NCBI GenBank assembly: GCA_943736015.1
Contig: OX031063.1
Location: forward strand, 21,249,501-21,313,500
Reading direction: 5' to 3'
Length of the DNA: 64,000 nucleotides
DNA from: Tridacna crocea
Lineage: Eukaryota; Mollusca; Bivalvia; Cardiida; Cardiidae
Shown: positions 1 to 10,861 of the stretch, piece after piece
How the letters are laid out: each line of letters starts with the position of its first letter
Numbering within the stretch: position 1 is the first letter of the stretch
Notes under the pieces: generated by a model
Databases searched by the model: none
The model's input: the letters and a program-made list of their open reading frames with translations, nothing else
What the model was told of the DNA's origin: nothing
Position numbers and translations under genes: made by a program

Positions 1-416
1 TTTTCCATCCTCAACGGAAAATGCTTTCAGTTGAGTCATTGCAAATTTGTCTTCTGCCATTTTGTTCTTATCTAGTCTTAGAATTTAGCCATCTAATAAA
101 CAGACAGTAATTGCCATGGGAACTTGGCTTATGATAATTTGTCCCAAAGCACATTTCGATAAAAAATCTGAATATCTGTATATAAATATCTTCACACATA
201 TAATTATATAAGAATAGATATTTTATTAGATATTTTATAGAAATGTTGTCTCTTTGCACAAATTATTGCGTGCCGAGCGCTGTGGTAAATAACCTGTGCC
301 TATGAAGATTGAGCAATGTTGAAGAAAGATGGCTGGCTTAGGAGGGTTTGTCCTGATTTGTCCCATATATTTATGTGAACTTTGGCAGGTATTTGTATAG
401 AGAGGACAAGGTATTG
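1..416. other. no gene recognised
   Basis: AT-rich sequence without a supported gene. Bases 1-100 weakly resemble the right part of M1 (a TGCTTTCA and a TTGTCTTCTGC motif) but are too diverged to assign. Confidence 0.4.
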
Positions 417-644
417 TTAAAACTTTACCACATGACAAAATTTTATGCTTGTTCAAACTGAAAGCATTTGCAGATGACAAACATAATGTGGCTAAAATAG
501 TGCAAGTTGTGTTTCATAAGGTAGAAAACAATGTGGGAAAAGGAGAAAATGCTGGTTACCAGCATTTTCTCCTTTTCCCACAATGGTTTCAAATGCTCAT
601 TTCTTAGGGGTGTTACAACTTGTGATTGTGTGGTACAGTGTTAA
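417..644 (-). mobile_element. M1 TTAA palindrome MITE (reference description)
   Basis: M1 copy bounded by TTAA at both ends. Family layout read from all copies in + orientation: TTAA; 17-bp end TTAACYCWTTACCACAC; an ACAATCC block; a CCCTGAGAAAGAAGCC block; a 67-bp palindrome that opens GAAAACATTGTGGGAAAAG and is centred on GCTGGTTACCAGC; a CAGTCACTTTTATTTTGTC block; TCTGCAAATGCTTTCAATTT; and the inverted end GTTTGGTAAAGAGTTAA. Minus-strand copies show the reverse complement, as here. No copy encodes a protein: stop-free stretches are translations of the repeat. The TTAA target sites and short inverted ends fit non-autonomous piggyBac-type elements by established criteria. The superfamily is inferred, since no transposase is present. 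Here the palindrome is complete and the left end reads TTAAAACTTTACCACATG. Confidence 0.88.
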
Positions 645-967
645 TGTGTTGTTCAAATCTTAGCTTTATAACCAGTGAAATGAACTGGCAGCAGTTGCCT
701 TTTTAAAATATCTGTGTCATTGATTGATAATCAATATGAATCACTTTCAAATTATGTGAAACTGTTGTGGCAGATAGGGAAACTGTTTGTTACTTGCATT
801 CTTTTATTCTTTTTTTTTTTAATTCACAATGATTTTTGAAACTGGTCTGTTGCAGCACAAATAGAGTCCTCTGTGGGAGGTAATTTGTTGAAGTCCTAAA
901 TAAATGAAAATATTTCCTTTCTGTGAAATAGGTCCAGGGATTGTAATTTTGAGACTTTATACCAAAT
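645..967. other. no feature recognised
   Basis: No gene or repeat that I can support; contains an oligo-T run near 811-820. Confidence 0.4.
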
Positions 968-1289
968 ATAGCCCAGCCGTAGTGGCGCTGTCTGTAGCAC
1001 ACAAGACTTGAGAACAGGGGTTTCCGTTTTGAACCCCCAGTTCAACCAGTTTCTGTCCAAGAATTGATGGTAGTAATTGCAACATATTTCACTCCTCTCA
1101 CCATGCTGTTCATTGTTTGGACAGTAATTATGTGAAAATGTAGCCTCACTGTGGCTTTAGGAAGAATATTTTGTGGAGGTTTGGTAAAGGAAACTCCAGA
1201 AAAGCAAAGGTGCATTGGTCACCATGATATGACGGAAATTTTGTTGAAAAAGTGTGAAAGACCAATTAATTGTCAATCAATCAATCAAT
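968..1289 (+). mobile_element. tRNA-derived SINE, family a
   Basis: The head resembles a tRNA promoter: TAGCCCAGCCGTAGTGG (A-box-like) and GTTTTGAACCC near 1030 (B-box-like). The body (TTGATGGTAGTAATTGCAAC, then TTCATTGTTTGGACAGTAAT) recurs at 14,930-15,160, 35,275-35,520 and in reverse at 49,330-49,510. The 3' end is a short CAATCAATCAATCAAT tail, usual for a retroposed SINE. Not a functional tRNA gene. Confidence 0.65.
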
Positions 1290-1354
1290 GGTACACATTA
1301 TAGATCTTCATTCCTTGACCCAACAACAGCTAGACTAAGATTCATTGCTTACCG

Positions 1355-1582
1355 TAACCCTTTACCGAACAACAAAATTTTGGACTAGTCCAAATTGAAA
1401 GCATTTGAAGACAACATAATAAATGTGACTCAAAAATTGAAATTTCATTTGAGAGGGGTATAAAACATTGTGGGAAAAGGAGAAAATGCTGGTTACCAGC
1501 ATTTTCTCATTTTCCCAAAAAGTTTTCAAAAGCTTTCTTTCTCAGGGTCTTTAAAAGTCAGGATTGTGTGGTAAAGAGTTAA
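1355..1582 (-). mobile_element. M1 MITE
   Basis: Complete copy; the left terminus reads GTAACCC (first T of TTAA lost), the right one TTAA. The palindrome is intact apart from a TCATTTTCCC change in the right arm. Confidence 0.85.
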
Positions 1583-1987
1583 AGAATCAAGGGGCTTTCT
1601 TGTATTTATCACTTTAATGAAAGTTGTAGATATCAAGCCATACCTGGCCAAATAGATTTATTTAAACCCTTTCGTAACTTTACCAGCAGAGGATGAATAA
1701 AGGATTTTGAGTGATGTGAAAGGTATGTGTGATTTTGTAACTCAATTATTTATTATATTGGACTTGTCCAAAAGGAACAGTAACTGAGGAAATATGAACC
1801 TATGTTTGGACAGAAAAGAAGACGATTATCACTCAGGATAGCTTGATCATTTCCAGCATTTTTCCCTGTTTTTCACAATTTTCTTTGGCTTCTTTGGTGG
1901 GAACATACATCTTGGTGGAAGACATACAGGGGGCCTATGAAAACTGCAGGAAAAGGAGAAATTGCTTGTAACAAGCTGTTGCTCATA
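1583..1987. other. M1/M2-like relics
   Basis: Two palindrome fragments: CCAGCATTTTTCCCTG around 1855 and GAAAACTGCAGGAAAAGG around 1944, the latter followed by a TTGCTTGTAACAAGC centre like the M2 variant. No gene seen. Confidence 0.4.
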
Positions 1988-2656
1988 TTAGTCTTCACCA
2001 TACAACAAAAATGTAGACTTGTCCAAACCGAATGACTCGGGGTTCGAATTTCATTTTTTTTTATCCACTTGCAAATTTTAGCAAGTAGCTTTTATTTCCA
2101 CTTGCAAAATTAAAACTGGACTCGCATTTTTCTTTTGGAAGCTCAGCTTGCCTACCAACTGTAAAGAACAAATGGCCGGTACAAACTGTTCAATTCTATT
2201 CTATTACGTAATATGTCAACCGAGACAACAACAAAACAAAAGGAATTTTAATTTACATTAAATTTAATAAAACTTACAATGGTGGACGATTTTGTAAATG
2301 AAATACGAACATGTCACATCCGGATATCTGCATGTCCGGTAACCGTTTTAGCGAATCCAACAATCGCTTCTCGTTGCTATTTGAGCATAATAATTTATCT
2401 TTTCATGAAAGATTGACAAATGTTTTTGTTTCAAAATCAGAGATCGAATTCGCCTACTGTTTTTTCCGTATAAAAAACGCAAAACCTCAGTATCGACTGT
2501 GAGTGCAGACGAACGCACTTGCCTCATGAAACTCGGATAATGAACAACAACTCCGAGGGTTCAATGGCGACATGTAAAATTATCAACAGCTGTTGAAGTG
2601 TATTCTCAGTGCGATATGACTGATGTTTATCCAGAACTAAAAGAATTACCCATTTT

Positions 2657-5600
2657 TAGCTCACCTGAGCACATAGTGCTCAGGGTGAGCTATTGTGATC
2701 GATCGTTGTCTGGCGTCCATCCGTCCGTGTGTCCGTCCGTCCGTCCGTGAACAATTACTTAAAAATTCTTCTCCTCTGAAACCGCCCAACAGATTTCAGT
2801 GAAACTTCACAGAAATGATCCTTAGGTGATGCACTTTCAAAATACTTCAAAGATTTGAATTCCATGGAGAACTCTGGTTGCCACGGCAACCGAGAGAAAA
2901 AACTTTAAAAATCTTCTTGTCCCAAACCGTAAGGGCTAGAGCTCTCATATTTTGCATGTAGCATCATCTAGTGACCCTCTACCAAAATACTTCAAATTAT
3001 GGCCCTAGTGTTGAAAATGGCCCTATGTTGTGGGTTCTTGGATTTCACATGGAGATAAAGAAGGAAATCTTTAAAAATTTTCTTGTCCCAAACCATGAAG
3101 GCTAGAGCTCCCATATATGGCATGTAGTATCATCTAGTGGCCCTCTATTAAAATACTTCAAATAATGGCCCTAGTGTAGAAATTGGCCCTATCTTGTGGG
3201 TTCTCAGATTCCACATAGAGATAAAGAAGGAAATCTTTAAAAATCTTCCTGTCCCAAACCGTAAGGGCTAGAGCTTTCATATTTGGCATGTAGCATCATC
3301 TAGTGACCCTCTACCAAAATACTTCAAATTATGGCCCTAGTTTGAAAATGGCCCTATGTTGTGGGTTCTCGGATTTCACATAGAGATAAAGAAGGAAATC
3401 TTTAAAAACCTTCTTGTCCCAAACCATAAGGGCTAGAGCTCTCATATATGGCATGTAGTATCATCTAGTGGCCCTCTACCAAAATACTTCAAATAATGGC
3501 CCTAGTGTGGAAATTGGCCCTATGTTGTGGGTTCTCTGATTCCACATAGAGATAAAGAAGGAAATCTGTAAAAAACTTTATGTCCCAAACCTTAAGGGCT
3601 AGAGCTTTCATATTTGGCATGCAGCATCATCTAGTGGCCCTCTACAAAAACACTTCAAATTATGGCCCTAGTGTTGAAAATGGCCCTATGTTGTGGGTTC
3701 TCGGATTTCACAAAGAGATAAAGAAGGAAATCTTTAAAAATCTTCTTGTCCAAAACCATAAAGGCTAGAGCTCTCATATATGGCATGTAGTATCATCTAG
3801 TGACCCCCTATTAAAATACTTCAAATAATGGCCCTAGTATGGAAATTGGCCCTATGTTGTGGGTTCTCGGATTTCACATAGAGATAAAGAAGGAAATCTT
3901 CAAAAATCTTCTTGTCCCAAACCTTAAGGGCTAGAGCTTTCATATTTGGCATGTAGCATCATCTAGTGGCCCTCTACCAAAATACTTCAAATTATGGCCC
4001 TAGTGTTGAAAATAGCCCTATGTTGTGGGTTCTCGGATTTCACATAGAGATAAAGAAGGAAATCTTTAAAAAACTTTATGTCCCAAACCATAAAGGCTAG
4101 AGCTCTCATATATGGCATGTAGTATCATCTAGTGACCCCCTATTAAAATACTTCAAATAATGGCCCTAGTATGGAAATTGGCCCTATGTTGTGGGTTCTC
4201 GGATTTCACATAGAGATAAAGAAGGAAATCTTCAAAAATCTTCTTGTCCCAAACCTTAAGGGCTAGAGCTTTCATATTTGGCATGTAGCATCATCTAGTG
4301 GCCCTCTACCAAAATACTTCAAATTATGGCCCTAGTGTTGAAAATAGCCCTATGTTGTGGGTTCTCGGATTTCACATAGAGATAAAGAAGGAAATCTTTA
4401 AAAAACTTTATGTCCCAAACCATAAAGGCTAGAGCTCTCATATATGGCATGTAGTATCATCTAGTGGCCCTCTACCAAAAGACTTCAAATAATGGCCCTA
4501 GTGTAGAAATTGGCCCTATGCTGTGGGTTCTCGAATTTCACATAGAGATAAAGAAGGAAATCTTTAAAAATCTTCTTGTCCCAAACCGTAAGGGCTAGAG
4601 CTTTCATATTTGGCATGTAGCATCATCTAGTGGCCCTCTACCAAAATACTTCAAATTATGGCCCTAGTTTGAAAATGGCCCCATGTTGTGGGTTCTCGGA
4701 TTTCACATAGAGATAAAGAAGGAAATCCTTAAAAATCTTCTTGTCCCAAACCATAAGGGCTAGAGCTCTCATATATGGCATGTAGTATCATCTAGTGGCC
4801 CTCTACCAAAATACTTCAAATAATGGCCCTAGTGTGGAAATTGGCCATATGTTATGGGTTCTCTGATTTCACATAGAGATAAAGAAGGAAATCTGTAAAA
4901 AACTTCTTGTCCCAAACCTTAAGGGCTAGAGCTTTCATATTTGGCATGTAGCATCATCTAGTGACCCTCTACCAAAATACTTCAAATTATGGCCCTAGTG
5001 TTGAAAATGGCCTTATGTTGTGGGTCCTCAGATTTCACATAATGATAAAGAAGGAAATCTGTAAAAATCTTCTTGTCCCAAACCTTAAGGGCTTAGAGCT
5101 TTCATATTTGGCATGTAGCATCATCTAGTGACCCTCTACCAAAATACGTCAAATTATGGCCCTAGTGTGGAAAATGGTCCTATGTTGTGGGTTCTTGGAT
5201 TTCACATAGAGATAAAGAAGGAAATCTTTAAATATCTTCTTGTCCCAAACCATAAGGGCTAGAGCTCTCATATATGGCATGTAGTATCATTTAGTGGCCC
5301 TCTACCAAAATACTTCAAATAATGGCCCTAGTGTGGAAATTGGCCCTATGTTGTGGGTTCTCAGATTTCACATAGAGATAAAGAAGGAAATCTTCAAAAA
5401 TCTTCTTGTCCCAAACCTTAGGGGCTAGAGCTTTCATATTTGGCATGTAGCATCATCTAGTGGCCCTCTACCAAAATACTTCAAATTAAGGCTCTAGTTA
5501 GCTCACCTGAGCACTTTCAAACTTCTCTTAAATATTTATATAACCGGGTTTGGTTAAAAAAGATTATCTTCTTATCTAAACCAAGAAGACCTAAAGCTTT

Positions 5601-5695
5601 GGCCTTGCACTTCGATATTTGGTATTTATCTTCATTGTAAATCTTTACTGCTTGGTACTCAGGTGAGCGATATAGGACCATCATGGTCCTCTTGT
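2657..5695 (+). mobile_element. Helentron/pearl-like cassette H1 with tandem array
   Basis: Starts after an oligo-T with AGCTCACCTGAGCAC and its near-reverse GTGCTCAGGGTGAGCT (a 5' hairpin), then a (CCGT)n stretch near 2720-2750, a conserved TTCTCCTCTGAAACCGCC region, the 166-bp array, and a 3' part with CTCAGGTGAGCGAT, the hairpin GGACCATCATGGTCC and CTCTTG. The ends GCTCACCTGAG and CTCAGGTGAGC are inverted. Known non-autonomous Helentron-type (HINE/pearl) elements combine terminal hairpins, central tandem repeats and insertion into T-runs. Class assignment is by architecture only. Confidence 0.7.
2905..5500 (+). repeat. 166-bp tandem array, about 16 units, dimeric
   Basis: The landmark CCCAAACC recurs at 2921, 3087, 3253, 3418, 3584, 3750, 3916, 4082, 4248, 4414, 4580, 4745, 4911, 5077, 5244 and 5410, giving a step of 165-167 bp. 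Units alternate between type A (CATATTTGGCATGTAGCATC, AAATTATGG) and type B (CATATATGGCATGTAGTATC, AAATAATGG), a 332-bp higher-order unit; the alternation breaks at units 13-14 (A then A). Confidence 0.92.
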
Positions 5696-5997
5696 TTGTA
5701 TTCACATATGAAATTTAGTACATTCGGTAATTGTTCTTCAATAATTTGCACTCACATTTTTTAGCAAGTGCTTGAAAATTTCAACTCGCATTTTCCAATT
5801 CTAGCTTGCATTTTGCGAGTAAATATGTGGGAATTTCGAACCCTGTAATGATGTTATAAATGTGACTGGAATATATATATAGAATTTCTGGTAGATACGT
5901 AGGTAGAAAAAAAACACTTTGGGTAAAGGAGTATATGCTGGTTACCAGCATTTTGTCATTTTCCTAGAATGTTTTCTAAAGCCTTCTTCTACTGGGT

Positions 5998-6204
5998 TAG
6001 GAGTCTTGCTTGACTTGTGGATCCTGGGTTTGAGCCTCAAAAGATCAACGGCATCTTTTGTTTGAGTGTGGTTGGGCAAGACACTTCAGAGCCCTAGCTT
6101 TAGTACTGGTGAAATCCATGAAATGCATTTAAATGCGAGCTATCACTGCGATATGACTTAAATAATGTTGAAAGCAGTGTAAAACACCATTCAATCAACC
6201 ATCT
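5998..6204 (+). mobile_element. tRNA-like SINE, family b, nested in M1
   Basis: B-box-like GGGTTTGAGCC near 6028, then a body with TTGGGCAAGACACTTCAGAG and a distal ATATGACTTAAATAATGTTG that recurs at 27,722-27,915. It separates two parts of the surrounding M1 copy. Confidence 0.55.
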
Positions 6205-6250
6205 AATTTACCGAGTTGTTAAAACTCAGGATTGTGTCGTCAAGGGTTAA

Positions 6251-6608
6251 CTTCGATGTTTTAATATTTTTTGTTGTTCTTAAGGAAATAAAATATGTCT
6301 TTCCCTGCATTATGTGTTATACACCTAGTGTTAAAGTTATGTTATATGTACATCACTTTACAGTTGGCTGAATTTTTAAGCAGCACCTGTCATGGAAATT
6401 TGATGCCTAGGTAAATAGTAATTAAAATTGGATTACAGCACTGTGCTTTTTTCTCTTAGCCAAAAAAAGTCAAGCATAAAGCTTGAGCTACTTTTATTGA
6501 AAACGTAGATCAAGATAAACTTTTGTACAAAAACTGCAGCCTGATCTTTGATCTACAATCTCAGATATCTTGCATGATTTTCTGCTCAAAACAGTTTAGA
6601 TATGGAGT
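6251..6608. other. hairpin-repeat fragment, no gene
   Basis: Bases about 6508-6562 carry GTAGATCAAGAT and GCCTGATCTTTGATCTAC, part of a hairpin repeat seen again near 26,180, 52,265 and 58,690-58,750. Nothing else recognised. Confidence 0.45.
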
Positions 6609-6859
6609 GCAACGTGCGAGAAGGTGCATTCCGACATTTGCGTAAAGTGTCATCTCGGATTAGCCTGCGCAGTCTTCGCAGGCTAATCCGAGACGACATT
6701 TTACGACTACATTAGAGTTTGTGCTACAGTAGACTTCCGCAAAGCAGAAAATCACATAAAATCGGAAAATGTCGTTTTGGATCAGCCTGTGCAGACTGCA
6801 CTCGCTGATCCGAGACGACACTTGACGCAAATGTCAGAATGACCCTTTTCGCGTGTTGC
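6609..6859. mobile_element. foldback MITE with two hairpins
   Basis: The outer inverted repeats are about 50 bp (GCAACGTGCGAGAAGG at left, GACCCTTTTCGCGTGTTGC at right). Each side also contains a hairpin around GATTAGCCTGCGCAG / GCAGGCTAATC and GATCAGCCTGTGCAG / CGCTGATC. No coding capacity. Confidence 0.75.
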
Positions 6860-6910
6860 AGGCCATATTGCAATCTTTGTTACCAACCATAAGTTGCCTT
6901 CCTATGTGAG

Positions 6911-7110
6911 GTTGTGCATGACTCAGTGGTAAAGTGTTGGACTCACAATCTGGAGCCCTTGGTTTGAGCCTGAAAGCATTGGGTTTTTTCGTGGGGGTGT
7001 TCTTGGCCAAGACATTTGAGAGTGGACCCAGCCATGTGTTTGTAAGATTTAGGATAATACACAAATTTGTGAGCTTTGGATGTAATATGACAGCTGGTAT
7101 TTAAACTGCT
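6911..7110 (+). mobile_element. tRNA-like SINE, family b
   Basis: The head TGACTCAGTGGTAAAGTG (A-box-like) and GGTTTGAGCC (B-box-like) are about 45 bp apart, as in tRNA promoters, followed by a GGCCAAGACATTTGAGAG body shared with the copy at 5998. No clear tail. Confidence 0.55.
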
Positions 7111-7239
7111 AGTATTTGATCTTTGTTTTCATTGTGGAGGAAGGACTTACTGTAGTCCTCTACCAAACATTGGCTAAGCTGAGATTGCAGCTTGCAAATG
7201 TGGATTTCAAGCCCGTAGTGCTTTTCCAAATGTATTGCC

Positions 7240-7468
7240 AAGTTTATTGACTGACAAATATAGACTGGTCCAAATTGAAATCATTTGCAGAAGACAAAAT
7301 TAGTGTGACTTAAGAATTGAAATTTGGTTAGAGAAGGTAGATAATATTGTTGGAAAAGGAGAAAATGCTGGTTACCAGCATTTTCTCCATTTCCCACAGT
7401 GTTTTCCAAAGGCAGGTTCTTTCTCAGACTGGGTTGTTAAAAGTTGTGATTGTGTGGTAAAGGGTTAA
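7240..7468 (-). mobile_element. M1 MITE
   Basis: Right TTAA at 7465-7468; the left end is degraded (TTTATTGACTGACAAAT). Palindrome present with one substitution per arm. Confidence 0.8.
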
Positions 7469-8212
7469 GAAAGCAATATGATTGAATGAAATTTGTTTGA
7501 AAGACACAATTGAATAAAATTCGTCAAATGCACATTTTGTCAAAGGGACTGCAGTGAAATACAACATTTGTGGAAGTATTTTGAGAGCTGTATTTTTACC
7601 TTTTTTGCATCTGTCTCAACATGAATAATGTCACATGTATGCAAAGAGGCCAGAGTATCATTTTGGAGTTTCCTATGGGTTTTTATGCTAGTATGCTATT
7701 TAGGCAGCTGTCACATGACTCTCAGTTTGGTTAAATCTTTTAATTTTATGAAAATGCCATGGGCCTATAAAAAAGACATTAAAAAAGTATGTGTGTGCAA
7801 TGCAAAAACCTGTTTGTACAGAGATAGGATATAAATTCAACATTTTTACAGTTGATAGAATTTGCAGTTGAAGTAATTATTATGTTAATCGTAATGAAAG
7901 GATAATTTTATGCATACCAATGTTGCGTGCATGACAGCATGCTTTGAATTACAAGACACAGGTGCATTCAATGTTCTATACATATCTCAATATTTCATTG
8001 GTAATCCCTTTCGCTTGTCAACTTTGCTTTTTGCCTTTATTCCCAGGCTATGTTATGAAATTTAGTGAACATTCGCACAACCTCATTTATAATGACCCTC
8101 GGGAGAAATATCTTCAGAAAAATACTGGGAAACGGAGAAAATGCTCATAAGTCTGATCTTGGTACACTTTCTTCTCTACTTTTCAAATTTTTTTTACCAT
8201 CATAATCCTCAT
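7469..8212. other. no feature recognised
   Basis: AT-rich. A short palindrome-arm relic (ACTGGGAAACGGAGAAAATG) lies near 8125. Open frames here are short and hydrophobic, without family resemblance. Confidence 0.4.
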
Positions 8213-8363
8213 TTAACCTTGACACACAACCCAGAGTTTTAATGACCCTACTCTATGAAATACAAGTTGATGTCTGGTATATTTAAGTTACATCCAGCTC
8301 ATAGTAGGTAAATCTTTTTAATTTGGACAAGTATAAAATTTTCTTGTTGTGTTCAAGAGTTAA
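8213..8363 (+). mobile_element. M1 deletion derivative without palindrome
   Basis: Both TTAA ends and terminal blocks are present (TTAACCTTGACACACAACCC; GTTCAAGAGTTAA), but the 67-bp palindrome is missing, leaving 151 bp. Confidence 0.65.
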
Positions 8364-8931
8364 TAAAATTTTCAAAGGCTCATGTATCAGAATAATGAAA
8401 TTGTTTCCGTGATATGAAATTGGTCTTAAATTTTTAGAGATTTTGTCTTTAAAATAAATGCAACATGCAAATTTTATACAATTCATCATGGTAATAAAGC
8501 TGAATACAACATTGTTTTCTCTGCTTTCATTGTTTGTATGTGTGTTGCTGACCTGTAGCATAATAGATTTATTCTTATATTTCTTTGTGATGACAAAAAC
8601 CTGTATAGTTAAAGTCGATAGAATACTCTGTTATCTGCAGTATTTGAACCAAAGAGTTTCTAGTTATTCCCTCTTACACAATTGCAATTCATTTGAAAAA
8701 GTTTGTGCAATAAAGGTTAATGAAACCTAATGCATTTTTTTTTTTAATATGAACTTGGTCATAAATTTTCAGACGGTTTTTCTTTATTTATAATGTTTGC
8801 TCTATGCAAAATTAATGCAATCCATCAAGGGTAATAAAACTGAATATTCGAGCCAAATAGTCTATAGTCATTTCTTCATTCACTCGCAATTGTATCATTT
8901 TAAAACATTTTAGCAAAAAATTGGTAAAGAA
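8364..8931. repeat. diverged direct duplication, no gene
   Basis: 8464-8505 and 8805-8846 are similar (TGCAAATTTTATACAATTCA versus TGCAAAATTAATGCAATCCA, both followed by GGTAATAAA), 341 bp apart, with weaker similarity just upstream of each. Rest unassigned. Confidence 0.5.
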
Positions 8932-9159
8932 GTTTACTGTGTTCTACACATTTCTGAATTTTAACAACTCATCAGAAGAAGATTGTTGAAAAACATTGTG
9001 GGAATATGATAAAATGTTAGTTACCAGCATTTTCTCCTTTTCCCACAATGCTTTTCTACCCTTTCATAAACAAATTTGAAATTTTTAGTCCCATCTATTA
9101 TGTTGCCTACCAGTGCTTTTTACTTTGATGTCTAAAATTTTGTTATTTGGTAGAGTTAA
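8932..9159 (+). mobile_element. M1 MITE
   Basis: The left end is diverged (TTTACTGTGTTCTACAC); palindrome recognisable; right TTAA at 9156-9159. Confidence 0.75.
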
Positions 9160-9352
9160 TACCGACAATCAGATTTATGGAAATACAGACCAAAGAGGAA
9201 TTCCTTTCTACTTGCATTTTCTTCCTGATCGATAAATACAGGACAAACACTGTGGAGATATTACAGAAACAGAGTATTATACTGAGAAAAACAGCTATAG
9301 AATTTAGAAGTTGTTATATTTTTTTTTCTGGAAAGAAAAATGCTCTTTCAAC

Positions 9353-9581
9353 TTAACTCATTACCAAACAACAATTTTTTAGGCTTGTCCAAATCGAAAG
9401 CATTTGCAGACAACAAAATAAAAGTGACTGTAAATTTGAAATTTGTTTTGTGAAGAGTAGGAAACATTGTGTGAAAAGGAGAAAATGCTGGCTACCAGCA
9501 TTTCCTTCTTTTCACACAATGTTTTCAAATGGCTTCTTTCTCAGGGTCATCAAAAGTAGGGATTGTGTGGTAATGGGTTAA
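9353..9581 (-). mobile_element. M1 MITE, subtype A
   Basis: TTAA at both ends. The tips TTAACTCATTACCAAAC and GTGTGGTAATGGGTTAA match each other (subtype A, ATT). The palindrome has one arm change. Confidence 0.9.
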
Positions 9582-9647
9582 AGAGTTGCCTGAATCGGAA
9601 ATCTATGTAACTATTGCACCTTGTTAAATTTGCCTTTTACGTTGTCT

Positions 9648-9889
9648 TTAACTCTTTACCACAGAAGAAAATTTTAGACTGGTCTAAATTGAAAGCATTT
9701 GCAGACAACACAAATACATGTGACTGAAAAATTGAAATTTGCCTTGAGAAGGTTAGAAAACTTTGTGTTAAAAGGAGAAAATACTGATGAAAATGCTGGT
9801 TGCCAGCATTTTCTCCTTTTCTCACAGTGCTTACAAAAGGCTTCTTTCTCAGGGTCGTCAAAAGTCGGGATTGTGTGGTAAAGGATTAA
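9648..9889 (-). mobile_element. M1 MITE with enlarged centre
   Basis: TTAA at both ends; subtype B tips (CTTTACC). A 13-base repeat of the arm sequence near 9778-9795 lengthens the palindrome to about 80 bp. Confidence 0.88.
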
Positions 9890-9950
9890 ATGTGTCCAAA
9901 AGCCTTCCTGGGACCGTTAAAAGTCGGGATTTTGTGGTAAAGGGATAATT
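9890..9950 (-). mobile_element. M1 end fragment
   Basis: A second copy of the terminal 55 bp only (AAAAGTCGGGATTTTGTGG), directly after the preceding M1: a partial duplication or truncated insertion. Confidence 0.6.
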
Positions 9951-10029
9951 TATGAAAGAAGGCATTGTGGGGGAATGAACCCATTATGGAACAATCCCAT
10001 GTTTTCATGACTTCAAGGAGGTACTGGTA

Positions 10030-10225
10030 CCTTGGGCTTTTGAAAATGTTTTGGAACCAGCATTTTCTAAAGGCCTCTTTTTAAGGATTGTTGGATCTTG
10101 TTCCTGTGTACTAACCCTGTACCCATTAATTCCATGAACAACCCTTGGAAAGGAAAGCAACTTGTCATCAGCAAATGCTTTGAGTTCAGAAAAGAGTCTT
10201 AAATTTTGTTGGTTAGTCGAGCTAT
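10030..10225 (+). mobile_element. M1 relic
   Basis: A half-palindrome (GGAACCAGCATTTTC) and a right-hand block (GTCATCAGCAAATGCTTTGA) are recognisable; the ends are lost. Confidence 0.45.
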
Positions 10226-10426
10226 CATAAAAGTATATTTAACACTTTCCCATACAAATCAAATTTTCAACAACTGTGAGGAAGACTGCTTTTGGAAAAA
10301 ATATGGCTAAAAATGCATAAATATATTAAGGAAAAAGTCCAAAACAAACAGAGTACATGTATACAGCTGCATTCAGAGGAATGTGGTCAATTTAGTGCCA
10401 TGATATCAGTAAATATTACCTGGACC

Positions 10427-10487
10427 CTTTACCAAACAACCAAATTTTAGCATTGTCCAAATTGAACAAAAATTGCAGGTGACACGA
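10427..10487 (-). mobile_element. M1 end fragment cut by SINE
   Basis: CCCTTTACCAAACAACC and TTTTAGCATTGTCCAAATTG form an M1 end that stops at a SINE head. Confidence 0.55.
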
Positions 10488-10600
10488 GGTCCTGAATGGC
10501 CCAGTGGTAAAGTGTATATGGGACTAAGGTAACCTGGAAGCCTCACTGAGGATCCACCAGTTTTTTTGTGGGATTCTTCTTAGGTAAATTTAAAACACTT
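10488..10600 (+). mobile_element. tRNA-like SINE head, family b
   Basis: TGGCCCAGTGGTAAAGTG is A-box-like; the B-box is weak (GAGGATCCACC). It abuts hAT-like MITE E. Confidence 0.45.
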
Positions 10601-10610
10601 TACCCGAGCC

Positions 10611-10759
10611 CAGGTTCCAAAATATTTCAGAATTCTCACTTGTGCTCCTGCAAATTTTCACTTGTCCTACAGTTAGACAATTTTAGTAGGATATTCCTCT
10701 TGCCCTCACCAAATTTTTACTTTTAAGGGCGAGCGGATAGGTGGATTCTTTGGACCCTG
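10611..10759. mobile_element. hAT-like MITE E, copy 1
   Basis: The ends CAGGTTCCAAAA and TTTGGACCCTG are inverted. The body shares TTTCAGAATTCT, CACTTGTCCTACAGTTAG and CCTCACCAAATTTTTACT with 37,370-37,516. Confidence 0.6.
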
Positions 10760-10861
10760 CCCTAGCCTATTGCCCTAGCCTATTAAAAATCAAGCTCAAT
10801 CCGCCAAGGTAAGATCCACGTAGTTATCGTAAACTTGGCTGGCGAAGATGTAGTTTAATTA

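Larger units (their letters stand above)
2036..5846. mobile_element. hAT-like TIR element A, nested in M1
   Basis: The inverted ends GGGTTCGAATTTC (left) and GAATTTCGAACCC (right) sit exactly at the breakpoints of the M1 copy. AATGA is present just outside both ends (2031-2035, 5847-5851), shorter than the 8 bp expected for hAT, so superfamily rests on the CAGGGTTCGAA-type end. Inner flanks share a GCAAGT/ACTTGC motif on both sides (near 2090 and 5765). No transposase frame seen; the centre is occupied by cassette H1. Confidence 0.6.
1988..6250 (-). mobile_element. M1 MITE split by a hAT-like element and a SINE
   Basis: The left end (TTAGTCTTCACCATACAAC) runs to about 2035; the copy resumes at 5847 (AATGATGTTATAAATGTGAC), carries the palindrome at about 5915-5985, and ends TTAA at 6247-6250. 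Removing 2036-5846 and about 5998-6204 restores M1 block order, so both inserts are younger than this copy. Confidence 0.8.

Noticed and set aside
541..600. Perfect hairpins as transcription terminators
   Set aside because: Rho-independent terminators are a bacterial feature; these hairpins are the M1 core, repeated dozens of times at non-gene positions.
3580..3768. 62-codon open frame in the H1 array
   Set aside because: It is a reading of one 166-bp unit and recurs with breaks in sister units.
2905..5500. Regular direct repeats as a CRISPR array
   Set aside because: The unit is 166 bp and contiguous, without short repeats separated by unique spacers; the context is eukaryotic.
8458..8730. 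90-codon hydrophobic frame as a membrane protein
   Set aside because: AT-rich chance frame; it overlaps a diverged direct duplication and has no family resemblance.
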